DNA of 36,755 bases from an uncultured Sutterella sp. (GTDB taxonomy: Bacteria; Pseudomonadota; Gammaproteobacteria; Burkholderiales; Burkholderiaceae_F), in assembly GCA_905213905.1 (NCBI GenBank), contig CAJMKD010000023.1, positions 1 to 36,755 of the forward strand. Reading direction: 5' to 3'. Made by a program: the position numbers and the translations under genes. The notes beneath the pieces are model-generated. The model saw nothing but the letters and a program-made list of their open reading frames with translations. It did not search any database and was not told the DNA's origin. Each line of letters begins with the position of its first letter. Within the stretch, counting starts at the first letter, position 1. Shown here piece after piece: positions 7,911 to 15,187 of this stretch.

Positions 7911-9245
7911 ATGACTTCGTCGGATAAAGAGGCCGCAGTGCGCGGCGGCAGAGGCCTCGCGCAGCGAATTGCGCTTGCCTTCACTGTGCTCATCACGGCT
8001 GTTGCGCTCTCCTACGCAATGGCGATTCAATACAGCATCGAGGTGGCGGAAAGCCATCTGATGACCGACTTCCTTGAAGACGTCTTCGAGACGGCCGTGG
8101 CGGATTTCGAGGCAGGACAGCAGCCGAATCTCGGCGAAGCCTGCGCGCTATACGGCGACGGACCGGGGCTCGAGCCCATTCCGACACGCTACAGCGAATT
8201 CGGCTACGGCTTCAACGAGGTGCCGGAAAGCCCGGCCGTCTTTCTCTATAAAGGCGTCTGGCGCGGCGGCGATCTTTTGCTCGTTCGCGATCAGCAGGGC
8301 TTCGAGGCGACGGAGCGGGACATGTGGTTTCAGGCCTGGGCCTCTGTTGTTGTTGTGCTTCTTCTAAGCATTGCGCTCGGCTATGCGCTCTCGCGCCTTG
8401 TGATGCGTCCGGTCGAGCGGCTCTCCCGGGAGGTCAGGCTCGCTGCGCGCGCCATTGACACGGTTGGATACCGTCCGATTGCCCCGGCGCTCATGACGGA
8501 TGACGAAATCGGCGAGCTTGCAGAAACGTGCGACCGCGCCTTCAAGCGCCTCAATGATGCTTTGACGCGAGAGAAGGCTTTCACGGGCGACGTGAGTCAT
8601 GAGCTCAGAACGCCGCTCACCGTCATTCAGTCGAGTGCAGAACTCCTTGCCATGACGACGCTCGATGAGCGGCAGCGCCGGCAAACGGACCGCATTCTCC
8701 ATTACACCGAGCGCATGAAGGAGCTTCTGGCGCTTTTCCTCTATTTCGCCCGCAACGGCGCAGCCGGGAAGCTGAGCGCCGGCACCGATACGGTGAAGGG
8801 GCTCCTCGAGTCTGTTGCCGATGCCTGGCAGAAGCCGGCTTCCGAGAAGGGCGTTTCGCTTCTCTTGCGGCATGAAGCGACCTGTCCGGGCTCGTTTTCG
8901 CCGGTCTTTCTCGGCACGGTGATCAACAATCTTGTCAAAAATGCGGTGCTCTACGTGCCTGCCGGCGGGCATGTCATCCTCACGGAACTGGCCGACGGCT
9001 TCATGGTGTCCGATGACGGTCCTGGCATTCCGGCGGCGGAGCGAAGCAAGATTTTTGAAGCCTTCACGCGCGGCAGCACCGCCACGGGCGAAGGCGAGGG
9101 GCTTGGGCTTTCAATCGTTGCGCGCGTTTGCGCACGATTGGGCTGGCGCGCAGAAATTCTCCCGGTTGAAAAGGGCGCAGCCTTCCGAGTGACGCTCATG
9201 GCCGAAGAGCCTCGCACGCGGGCAGACCAGCTTGCCAATCGCTGA
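7911..9245 (+). CDS. Membrane sensor histidine kinase, partner of the 7191 response regulator
   Basis: The 444-residue inner-membrane kinase has a transmembrane helix at about 19-42, a periplasmic sensor of roughly 100 residues, and a second helix at about 141-162. A HAMP-like linker, a DHp helix pair with the phospho-acceptor His230 (DVSHELRTP), and a catalytic ATPase domain follow. The ATPase domain has the N box INNLVKN (338-344), DDGPGIP (368-374) and GEGLGLS (395-401). All kinase boxes are intact. The sensor segment has no family I recognise; it is short and rich in acidic and aromatic residues with a single Cys at 78. A terminator directly follows the stop, so the unit is the two genes only. 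Confidence 0.92.
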   Translation: MTSSDKEAAVRGGRGLAQRIALAFTVLITAVALSYAMAIQYSIEVAESHLMTDFLEDVFETAVADFEAGQQPNLGEACALYGDGPGLEPIPTRYSEFGYGFNEVPESPAVFLYKGVWRGGDLLLVRDQQGFEATERDMWFQAWASVVVVLLLSIALGYALSRLVMRPVERLSREVRLAARAIDTVGYRPIAPALMTDDEIGELAETCDRAFKRLNDALTREKAFTGDVSHELRTPLTVIQSSAELLAMTTLDERQRRQTDRILHYTERMKELLALFLYFARNGAAGKLSAGTDTVKGLLESVADAWQKPASEKGVSLLLRHEATCPGSFSPVFLGTVINNLVKNAVLYVPAGGHVILTELADGFMVSDDGPGIPAAERSKIFEAFTRGSTATGEGEGLGLSIVARVCARLGWRAEILPVEKGAAFRVTLMAEEPRTRADQLANR

Positions 9246-9248
9246 AAG

Positions 9249-9268
9249 CAGTGCGCCTCGCACTTTTT
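9249..9268 (+). terminator. Intrinsic terminator of the two-component operon
   Basis: The hairpin AGTGCG-CCT-CGCACT runs straight into TTTTT, four bases after the kinase stop codon. Confidence 0.75.
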
Positions 9269-9445
9269 GCGGTTCGCGGTGCAGCAAGCGGCGCTCCTCG
9301 CGCCGTTCCTCGCGCAATGCTTTAGGCCGGCGAAATGGCGGGATGCCGGCCTTGAGGCCGAGGCGCAGACGCCTTCCTGCCTGGTCGGCAAGCTGGGTCC
9401 GCCTTTCGTGACAGTTTGACGAGTGCTTCGCACGCGTTTTCAGAC

Positions 9446-9476
9446 GAAAAAAGCGCCCCGGCTTCAGCCGGGACGC
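9446..9476 (-). terminator. Intrinsic terminator of the first hsp20 gene
   Basis: The minus-strand stem CGTCCCGGC/GCCGGGGCG with a TGAA loop is followed by CTTTTTT. It lies about 85 bases after the stop at 9559. Between 9269 and 9445 I see no gene or signal. Confidence 0.8.
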
Positions 9477-9480
9477 CGCC

Positions 9481-9540
9481 TCCTTTTTGATCGGCTCAGG
9501 TCCGGCCGGCGCGAAGCCGCATCGACCGGCGCATGAGCCG
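9481..9540 (-). repeat. Conserved 3' untranslated segment, copy 1 (with copy 2 at 10276-10334)
   Basis: This 60-bp stretch between the hsp20 stop and its terminator is nearly identical to 10276-10334 downstream of the second hsp20 gene, with a few substitutions and one indel. It can form a hairpin from GCGCCGGT and the opposing GCGCCGG. The duplication unit therefore spanned coding sequence, 3' UTR and terminator. Confidence 0.7.
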
Positions 9541-9558
9541 AACGCAAGGGCATTGCGA

Positions 9559-9996
9559 TTACTGAATCGAAATGGCGCAGTGCTCTTCTTCCTTCGCTTC
9601 CTTCTTCGGGATCGAGATCTGAAGAATGCCGTTTTCAAACTTCGCGCTCACATCCTTTTCCGTGATGCCGTCGCCCACGTAGAAGCTGCGCGAGCAGGCG
9701 CCCGACATGCGCTCGCGGCGCAGGTAGCGGCCCTTGTCGTTCTTCTCTTCCTTCTCAACGCCCTTGCTCGCCGAAATGGTGAGATAGCCGTCTTTGAGCG
9801 AAGCGTTGATTTCTTCCTTCTTGAAGCCAGGGAGATCGATGTCGAATTCGTAAGACGTTGCGGTTTCGCGGACGTCGGTGCGCATGATGCGTGCTGCGTT
9901 CTTGCCGAAGAGATGATCGTGCTCGATCATCGGGAAGAACGCATCATCGAAGTCATCGAACATATTCTTTTCGTTGTAAAGTGCAGGAAACAGCAT
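9559..9996 (-). CDS. Small heat-shock protein Hsp20, copy 1
   Basis: This cytosolic ATP-independent holdase holds unfolding proteins in a refoldable state. The 145-residue product has a short N-terminal arm, an alpha-crystallin domain at about 38-131, the signature AKFENGILQISIPK (118-131), and a short tail ending in ISIQ. It differs from copy 2 at 13 of 145 positions (91% identity), mostly conservatively. The start MLFPALYNEK is set by GGAGG seven bases upstream. A sigma-32-like promoter at 10130-10158 gives a 5' UTR of about 125 bases. That length leaves room for an RNA thermosensor, but I could not establish one. Confidence 0.95.
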   Translation of the reverse strand: MLFPALYNEKNMFDDFDDAFFPMIEHDHLFGKNAARIMRTDVRETATSYEFDIDLPGFKKEEINASLKDGYLTISASKGVEKEEKNDKGRYLRRERMSGACSRSFYVGDGITEKDVSAKFENGILQISIPKKEAKEEEHCAISIQ

Positions 9997-10129
9997 GGTA
10001 AACCTCCGTTGCCGTCCAATTGGCAGCGAGTCTTTCGAAGTTCAATTCGAAATGAACTGCCTTTGCAATCAGATCGGCTTTTAATCAATTCTGAATCGAA
10101 TCATCAGAATTGCTTCTTTCTGATGATGA

Positions 10130-10158
10130 ATATGGGTGCGGGGCAAGGCGTTTTAAAG
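10130..10158 (-). promoter_or_regulatory. Sigma-32-like heat-shock promoter of hsp20 copy 1
   Basis: On the minus strand CTTTAAA (10152-10158), a 14-bp spacer and ACCCATAT (10130-10137) closely match the sigma-32 consensus CTTGAAA-N11-16-CCCCATNT. The same two boxes with the same spacing occur before copy 2, although the surrounding sequence has diverged. Confidence 0.75.
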
Positions 10159-10240
10159 GCGCGCATTGAAACAATGTGTAAATGAACGATTTGCAAATTC
10201 AAAAGCATTGCTTCAAGGATGCCCGTGACATTGTTCTGAC

Positions 10241-10270
10241 AAAAAAACGCCTCGGTTCTGAACCGAGGCG
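10241..10270 (-). terminator. Intrinsic terminator of the second hsp20 gene
   Basis: A perfect minus-strand stem CGCCTCGGTT/AACCGAGGCG is followed by TTTTTTT. It sits just upstream of the copy 1 heat-shock promoter, so the two hsp20 genes are insulated from each other. Confidence 0.88.
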
Positions 10271-10275
10271 CTTCC

Positions 10276-10334
10276 TCCTTTTTGATCGGCTGAGACCGGC
10301 CGGCGCGAAGCCGCATCGACCGGCGCTTCAGCCG
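10276..10334 (-). repeat. Conserved 3' untranslated segment, copy 2
   Basis: Counterpart of 9481-9540: the same GC-rich hairpin-forming sequence between hsp20 copy 2 and its terminator. Confidence 0.7.
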
Positions 10335-10346
10335 TACGCAGTGCGA

Positions 10347-10784
10347 TTATTGAATCGTAATGGCGCGCTGCTCTTCTTCCTTCGCTTCCTTCTTCGGGAT
10401 CGAGATCTGAAGAATGCCGTTTTCAAACTTCGCGCTCACGTCCTTTTCGGTGATGCCGTCGCCCACGTAGTAGCTGCGCGAGCAGGAGCCCGTCATGCGC
10501 TCGCGGCGCAGGAAGTGGCCCTTGTCGTTCTTGTCTTCCTTCTCAACACCCTTGCTTGCCGAAATGGTGAGATAGCCGTCCTTGAGCGAAGCATTGATCT
10601 CTTCCTTCTTAAAGCCCGGGAGATCAATGTCGAATTCATAAGTCGTTGCGGTTTCACGAACGTCGGTGCGCATGATGCGGGAGGCATTCTTGCCGAAGAG
10701 ATGATCGTGCTTCATCATCGGGAAGAAAGCGTCATCGAAGTCATCGAACATATTCTTTTCGTTGTAAAGTGCAGGAAACAGCAT
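10347..10784 (-). CDS. Small heat-shock protein Hsp20, copy 2
   Basis: A 145-residue alpha-crystallin-domain chaperone, tandem paralogue of the gene at 9559. The IDLPGFKKEEI block, the NGILQISIPKKE signature and the overall length are identical. Differences cluster in the N-terminal arm (Met24/Lys25 for Ile/Glu), around residues 84-105 and in the last six residues, the parts that tune oligomer assembly and client choice in this family. The ATG at 10784 has GGAGG at good spacing. The upstream extension to 10985 crosses the promoter and is not coding. It has its own sigma-32-like promoter and terminator and a 5' UTR of about 150 bases. That UTR can form a perfect 7-bp stem, GGAACGG (10904-10910) with CCGTTCC (10921-10927). 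Confidence 0.95.
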   Translation of the reverse strand: MLFPALYNEKNMFDDFDDAFFPMMKHDHLFGKNASRIMRTDVRETATTYEFDIDLPGFKKEEINASLKDGYLTISASKGVEKEDKNDKGHFLRRERMTGSCSRSYYVGDGITEKDVSAKFENGILQISIPKKEAKEEEQRAITIQ

Positions 10785-10940
10785 GGTGAACCTCCATTGC
10801 CGACCAGCCGAGGCATTTGTTCGAGCGCATTCGATTCGTCGTTTGAGGCGTTCGGATTCGTCGGATCTTTGCCTTCGAGGCTGAACCGGAATCAAAACAT
10901 CTCGGAACGGCTCATTGGAACCGTTCCTTTCTGTAATCGT

Positions 10941-10969
10941 ATATGGGTTCCATCCGAAGACTTTTAAAG
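10941..10969 (-). promoter_or_regulatory. Sigma-32-like heat-shock promoter of hsp20 copy 2
   Basis: Minus-strand CTTTAAA (10963-10969), a 14-bp spacer and ACCCATAT (10941-10948). Both boxes are identical to those of copy 1. The spacer sequences differ, which argues for selection on the boxes. Confidence 0.75.
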
Positions 10970-11039
10970 TCCGAGAGTGCAACAAAGTGTAACAGCGGGC
11001 GCGGCGCGCTTTCGTCGCCGGGCTTGTTGCGCCGCTTCG

Positions 11040-12587
11040 CTACGGCCGCGGCTCAAGGGTGACGGCGAGGCCGCGGGCGCCCTCGGGCGCGAGAGGGTCA
11101 GCCTCGCCGAGCGTGACGGCAAACCCGTTCTTGTCGGCGAGCGTCTTGACGATCGCAAGTCCAAGCCCCGTGCCGGTGACGCCGGTGCCGAGCACGCGGT
11201 AGAAGGGGTCAAAAACGCGGCCGCGCTCTTCTTCTGGGATCCCGGGGCCCGAGTCCGAAACGGTGATCCGTCCGGTTGGCGCGTCAAACTTGAGCCGCAC
11301 GGCACCGCCTTCGGGCGTGTAGCGGGCGGCGTTCTCAAGAAGATTGCGAAGAATCGTGAAGAGGTCGTCGGCCGGCATCGGGAGCTGATGGGCGCCATCT
11401 TCGAGCCCCACGGCTTCAAATTCAAGCGACTTCCGCTCAAGCTCGGGCCAAACGTCTTCCACAGCGCGGCCGACCGCTTGGGCGACGTCCGCCGCTGCGG
11501 GCTGCGCGTGCGCCCCGAGGGCTTCGCCCGAGCGCGCGCCCGACTGTGCGCGCTTCAATGCAAGAAGCTGGCTCACCTGCCGCACGGCGCGGTCGATGAT
11601 CTCTCTGAGCTTCTGAAGACGCTCGCGCGCCGAGTCGGAGAGGGGCTCCTTCGAAAGCCTTTCGGCCTGCAGCGAGAGCGCAGCAAGGGGCGAGCGGAGC
11701 TCGTGCGCAGCGTCGGCCACGAATCGCGCTTCTCGAAGGCGCAGCTCTTCAATTCGTGAAAGGAGGCCGTTCACGGCTTCGACAAGGGGCTGTATTTCTG
11801 CCGGAATCGCCGGGTCGACGACAGGCGTCAGGTCTTCGCCCGTCTTGCCCGCGATTGTTGCCTGGAGCCGCCGCACCGGTGCGGTCATGCGCCAGAGGAG
11901 CAGGGCAAGCATCACCGAGAGGAGCACCGTCAGAATCAGAATAGGCACGGCGGACATGACGGCCCCCATGGCCGCTTCTTCCCAGACGTCCTCCATTTTT
12001 TGCGCAACTGCGACGCGGTTGCCGTTCGTGAGGCCGACGACGAGAATGCGCCAGCTTTCGCCGTCGATTTCGATCGTGCTGTGCCCGCCCGGAATGTAGT
12101 TCTCAGCGGCGAGCCGCAGGGCGCGACCGGTTTTGTGCAGGGTGTTGACGAGGATTTCCTCGCCCTTGGCGACGCCTGCTCTCGGATCCGAATCCCGAAG
12201 AAGAAATCTGTCTTCAAAGTCGTCGTCATCCATATAGAGGACTTCAAAGGCAGGGGGTTCGTGCCAGAAAACGACGTTCGAGCGCGCGAGCATGCCGGCC
12301 GTTTCCTCGAGCACGTCGTCCTGATGATCGGCCGCTTCGTCGTAGGCGACGGCAAAGAGCACTGCGCCCGAGATGACGACGAAGAGCGCCACGAGCAGCG
12401 CGCTCAGGCGAAGTGCCTGGCGCGCGAGCGAGGGCGGGGCGCTCCCGGGCGCTGCGCTGGGAGGAGCTTCGCGCGGCGCAAAAGCGGCCGAGAGCCGCTC
12501 GGCAAGCGCGGCCTTCAGGGCCGAGAAGCGCGCGAGCAGCGCTTCCCTGCGCGTCATTTTTTTATTTTTGGCGGCGTCATTCGTCAC
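11040..12587 (-). CDS. Sensor histidine kinase, QseC/PmrB-like
   Basis: The 515-residue inner-membrane kinase has helix 1 at about 58-82 after a long Ala/Pro-rich cytosolic tail, a periplasmic domain at about 83-207, and helix 2 at about 208-233. HAMP, DHp with phospho-acceptor His295 (DAAHELRSP), and an ATPase domain with NLLENAARY, DSGPGIP and GTGLGLA follow. The periplasmic domain has a striking acidic run (MDDDDFED, 119-126), of the kind that binds cations or cationic peptides in related sensors; that is an inference. The start is GTG at 12587, chosen because GGGAG lies upstream at good spacing. The in-frame ATG at 12557 is preceded only by A-rich sequence. It follows its regulator by 32 bp. 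Confidence 0.92.
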   Translation of the reverse strand: MTNDAAKNKKMTRREALLARFSALKAALAERLSAAFAPREAPPSAAPGSAPPSLARQALRLSALLVALFVVISGAVLFAVAYDEAADHQDDVLEETAGMLARSNVVFWHEPPAFEVLYMDDDDFEDRFLLRDSDPRAGVAKGEEILVNTLHKTGRALRLAAENYIPGGHSTIEIDGESWRILVVGLTNGNRVAVAQKMEDVWEEAAMGAVMSAVPILILTVLLSVMLALLLWRMTAPVRRLQATIAGKTGEDLTPVVDPAIPAEIQPLVEAVNGLLSRIEELRLREARFVADAAHELRSPLAALSLQAERLSKEPLSDSARERLQKLREIIDRAVRQVSQLLALKRAQSGARSGEALGAHAQPAAADVAQAVGRAVEDVWPELERKSLEFEAVGLEDGAHQLPMPADDLFTILRNLLENAARYTPEGGAVRLKFDAPTGRITVSDSGPGIPEEERGRVFDPFYRVLGTGVTGTGLGLAIVKTLADKNGFAVTLGEADPLAPEGARGLAVTLEPRP

Positions 12588-12619
12588 GAGCGAGCTCCCT
12601 TAGCGCTTCCATCACATAG

Positions 12620-13288
12620 TCAGGCGCTTTTCTTCGACGCCGTCATCCAGCCGAGTCCGCGGACATTTTTGATGACGTCGCTGCCGAGCTTCTTGCGAAG
12701 GGAATGGATGAGATATTCGACGGCGTTGCTTTCGGGCTCTTCACCCGCGGCATAAATGCGGTCCTCGAGCGCACGGCGCGAAAGAATGGCGCCCGGCCGC
12801 GCAAGAAGCGCGCTCAGAAGCGCATATTCCCGGCGCGAGAGTGGCACGCTCTCGCCGTCCTTCAAGGCTGTTTTCGTTTCGGCGTCAAGCGACACGATCC
12901 CGTTGCCGAGCCGGTTTTCAGTGGCGCCGCGCCGGCGCCGCAGCACGGCGCGCATGCGCGCGAGAAGCTCTTCCACGTGAAAGGGCTTCACCAGGTAGTC
13001 GTCCGCGCCGGCGTCAAGTCCGGCGAGCCGATCTTCGAGCGCGTCGCGCGCGGTGAGAACAATGACGGGAACATCATTCGAGCGCGCCCGAATCGTCTTC
13101 AAAATTTCCATCCCGTCCATGCCGGGGAGCCCGAGGTCGAGGAGCACCATCTGGTACTCGTTGAGGCCGAGCTGCGCCAGGGCATTCTTGCCGTTGGCGA
13201 CATGCTGCACGGCGTGCATTTCGTCCGTAAGCGCCCCCTTGACTGCTTCGGCGATCATGGGGTCGTCTTCCACCAAAAGAATCCGCAT
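12620..13288 (-). CDS. OmpR-family response regulator, QseB/PmrA/TctD-like
   Basis: A 222-residue regulator. The receiver domain has Asp7/Asp8, phospho-acceptor Asp51 (LLDLGLPG), Thr79 and Lys101 (YLVKPF). The winged-helix domain has SRREYALL and the family-typical NAVEYLIHSLRKK recognition-helix region. It is followed by the kinase gene on the same strand and so is one operon. The start at 13288 has AAAAGGAG upstream. The promoter contains an 11-bp-spaced direct repeat (13340-13355), as in PmrA- and QseB-type boxes, pointing to autoregulation. Likely targets are envelope or surface genes if it follows the family, but none is evident here. Confidence 0.93.
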   Translation of the reverse strand: MRILLVEDDPMIAEAVKGALTDEMHAVQHVANGKNALAQLGLNEYQMVLLDLGLPGMDGMEILKTIRARSNDVPVIVLTARDALEDRLAGLDAGADDYLVKPFHVEELLARMRAVLRRRRGATENRLGNGIVSLDAETKTALKDGESVPLSRREYALLSALLARPGAILSRRALEDRIYAAGEEPESNAVEYLIHSLRKKLGSDVIKNVRGLGWMTASKKSA

Positions 13289-13324
13289 AAATCCGCTCCT
13301 TTTCGCGGCGTCTTCATGCGAACC

Positions 13325-13355
13325 ATTTTATCGGCGCGGAACTTGGGCGAAACTT
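13325..13355 (-). promoter_or_regulatory. Promoter and direct-repeat box of the QseBC-like operon
   Basis: A minus-strand TAAAAT (-10) lies at 13325-13330. Two AACTT direct repeats on the plus strand at 13340-13344 and 13351-13355 are exactly 11 bp apart and cover the -35 region. PmrA-type boxes have the same architecture (repeated half-sites with a 5-6-bp gap replacing a poor -35). Confidence 0.5.
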
Positions 13356-13508
13356 AGCGCCGAGGAGACGCATGGGGTTCTTTCGCGCCGATTCGGCAAG
13401 AAGAGGCCGCCGCCCTCGGCAAAACTAGGCACGCTTGCGGCTCAAAAAGCGCGAGCTGCGCCCGCGGCCGAAGACAATGGCGCTGATTCGCTGAACGCTT
13501 GATCGCTT

Positions 13509-13543
13509 CTATCTTGCTATCACTCAAATTGATAGATGGATAG
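13509..13543. promoter_or_regulatory. Double dyad CTATC-N3-CTATC-N9-GATAG-N3-GATAG
   Basis: Two CTATC half-sites at 13509 and 13517 mirror two GATAG half-sites at 13531 and 13539 around a 9-bp AT-rich centre. A third GATAG lies at 13571, and the longer pair CTATCACT/AGTGATAG (13517-13524 with 13568-13575) is also perfect. The site sits in the 434-bp divergent spacer between the response regulator (13288) and the DUF4261 gene (13723), about 215 bp from each. The spacer holds no gene. Confidence 0.55.
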
Positions 13544-13688
13544 AAAAAACGGTGTTTTTGAAGATGAAGTGATAGAAAGCTGCCGAAGCACGCGGAAGTC
13601 CCTGCTGAATTCAAGAAGGCTCGCGGCTACGCTCGGCAGCGAGGCGCCCAATCGCATCATTGGCGGGCCGGCTCAGGCCTCTGCCGCC

Positions 13689-13694
13689 TATAAT
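13689..13694 (+). promoter_or_regulatory. TATAAT -10 hexamer before the DUF4261 gene
   Basis: A perfect TATAAT 29 bp upstream of the ATG at 13723. The matching -35 position (about 13666-13671) is GC-rich and poor. Confidence 0.45.
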
Positions 13695-13722
13695 TCGAGC
13701 TCATTTTCTTGGGAGAGTTTTC

Positions 13723-14523
13723 ATGACCGATGCAACTTCGACAACCGAAGCCGCTCAGCATCGTCCGAACGCGGACGAGGCGGCGCTCACGGGCTTTGCG
13801 CTGCTGCAGACGCCCGTCTGGGAGCCTGAACGTCTGCGCGAGCGGCTCGAGGCCGACTGGGGCGAAAAGATTGAAGTGCCGCTGCCCGCAGCCGGCCGTC
13901 CATGGATTTTTCCCCTGGCGGGCTCCATCGTCGTGCTCGGGCTCGAGGCGCATCCGCTTTCGGCGCGCATCGGCGAGGACGCGGCGAGAAGCGCCTGGCC
14001 GCTTGCCGAAGAGGTCGCTCACAATCACCTCGGCGCCGTCATTGCCGCGGTCGTCCCGGAGTCGGCGTCGCTCGCTGAAAACGCCCGCACTTACGCCAAG
14101 GTGCTCTCGAGCCTCTCGAAGCTCTCGAATGTGATGGGGATCGCCACGGCGGCGCAGATTTTTTCTCCTGCCGCGTTCCGCGCCGCTGCTGCGCAGATCA
14201 AGGAGAAGCCCGAGTGCTTCCCTGCAGAGCTCGTCGTCTATTTCGGCGTCTGGCAGGAGGCGGAGGGTGCTGCGCCCAACGGCTGCACGTTCGGGCTCGG
14301 CCGCTTTGCGCTCCCTGAAATCGAGGTGGAGCCTTGCGGGCTCAACGCAGGCGAAATTCGCGAACTCCTCGAGGCGGCCGTGCGCGTGGAGCTCGAAGCG
14401 GGCAAAATTCTCAAGACGGACGACGTGCTTGCGCACAATGGCGTCGACTACGTCGTTTCCTTTGGTCCCAGCATCGGCATTCCGGGCACGTCGACGCTTC
14501 ACCTCGAACGCGCCGGCAGCTGA
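13723..14523 (+). CDS. DUF4261-domain protein
   Basis: A soluble 266-residue protein with no signal peptide or membrane segment. The C-terminal half resembles DUF4261, recognised by a VVYFGVWQE-type strand followed by GCTFGLGRFALPEIEVEP, where Gly-rich and acidic residues recur. No catalytic motif is visible and the biochemical role is unknown. Relatives are often scattered in operons of gut and environmental bacteria. I chose the ATG at 13723 because GGGAGAG is placed correctly and a TATAAT precedes it. The upstream in-frame start at 13660 would overlap that promoter. It is followed at 51 bp by the flavoprotein gene, probably co-transcribed. Confidence 0.8.
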   Translation: MTDATSTTEAAQHRPNADEAALTGFALLQTPVWEPERLRERLEADWGEKIEVPLPAAGRPWIFPLAGSIVVLGLEAHPLSARIGEDAARSAWPLAEEVAHNHLGAVIAAVVPESASLAENARTYAKVLSSLSKLSNVMGIATAAQIFSPAAFRAAAAQIKEKPECFPAELVVYFGVWQEAEGAAPNGCTFGLGRFALPEIEVEPCGLNAGEIRELLEAAVRVELEAGKILKTDDVLAHNGVDYVVSFGPSIGIPGTSTLHLERAGS

Positions 14524-14574
14524 TTGCGATAGATCGGCCGGAACGCCTCGACCCCATTTTCTTAGGAGAATCGG

Positions 14575-15096
14575 ATGAGCGAACCACTTGATACAAGCGC
14601 CGTCGCGCAGCGCCGCTGCCCGATGCCGCTCGAAGCTGCACTGCAGCTGATAGATGCGGCCGAATTCGCCGTTCTTTCGACGGTCGACGAGGCCGGCAAT
14701 CCCTACGGCGTGCCGGTGAGCGTTGTGCGCGACCCGGAGAGCGCAGCTGATGCGCCGCTCCTTTACTTTCATACGACGCCCTTTGCCGGGAGCCGCAAAG
14801 CGCTCAACATGGGCGCCAATCCGCGCGTGAGCCTCGTTTTCGTTGGCCGCGCCGAAACGCTCGGCAGCAAGTACACCGTCGACTATGAGAGCGTCGTGGC
14901 GGCCGGCACGGCGCAGAAGCTTTCAGAGCCGGCGCGCATCAAGCGCGCGGTTGATTTGCTCCTTGCCCGTTTTGCGCCCATGTGTTCGGCTGAAGAAAAT
15001 GCTGCGTACATTGCGGCAAGCAAGAACTATCTGCCGGCGCTCTGGTGCGTGAAGGTGGAGCGCCTCACCGGAAAGCGGCATCCGGCAGCCGCCTGA
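14575..15096 (+). CDS. Pyridoxamine 5'-phosphate oxidase-fold flavoprotein, NimA-like
   Basis: A 173-residue split-barrel protein of the PNPOx-like FMN/heme-binding class. The core motif is FAVLSTVDEAGNPYGVPVSV (31-50), then LLYFHT and the GSRKALNMGANPRVSLVFVG block, and a C-terminal VKVERLTGK strand. That arrangement fits the 5-nitroimidazole-resistance/PPOX branch more than true PdxH, which is longer and has a substrate-binding arm missing here. It is likely a cytosolic FMN-dependent reductase or heme-handling protein. The ATG has AGGAG upstream. It shares orientation with the DUF4261 gene. Confidence 0.85.
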   Translation: MSEPLDTSAVAQRRCPMPLEAALQLIDAAEFAVLSTVDEAGNPYGVPVSVVRDPESAADAPLLYFHTTPFAGSRKALNMGANPRVSLVFVGRAETLGSKYTVDYESVVAAGTAQKLSEPARIKRAVDLLLARFAPMCSAEENAAYIAASKNYLPALWCVKVERLTGKRHPAAA

Positions 15097-15116
15097 GGCT
15101 TTGGGCTCAGCATCCG

Positions 15117-15152
15117 AAAAAATGAAGCGGGACGGCCTTGGCCGTCCCGCTT
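15117..15152. terminator. Bidirectional intrinsic terminator between convergent genes
   Basis: A near-perfect 12-13-bp stem (AAGCGGGACGGCC at 15125-15137 with GGCCGTCCCGCTT at 15140-15152) lies between convergent genes ending at 15096 and 15188. The minus strand has a TTTTTT run right after the stem (15117-15122), so it best serves the transporter. On the plus strand the T run is weak. Confidence 0.8.
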
Positions 15153-15187
15153 GCTAATGAATGGGCCTATCTCTTCCGAGGCCGGAA

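Noticed and set aside
13354..13614. An 86-codon minus-strand frame in the 13289-13722 spacer
   Set aside because: No ribosome site, low-complexity product, and it runs across the dyad at 13509-13543.
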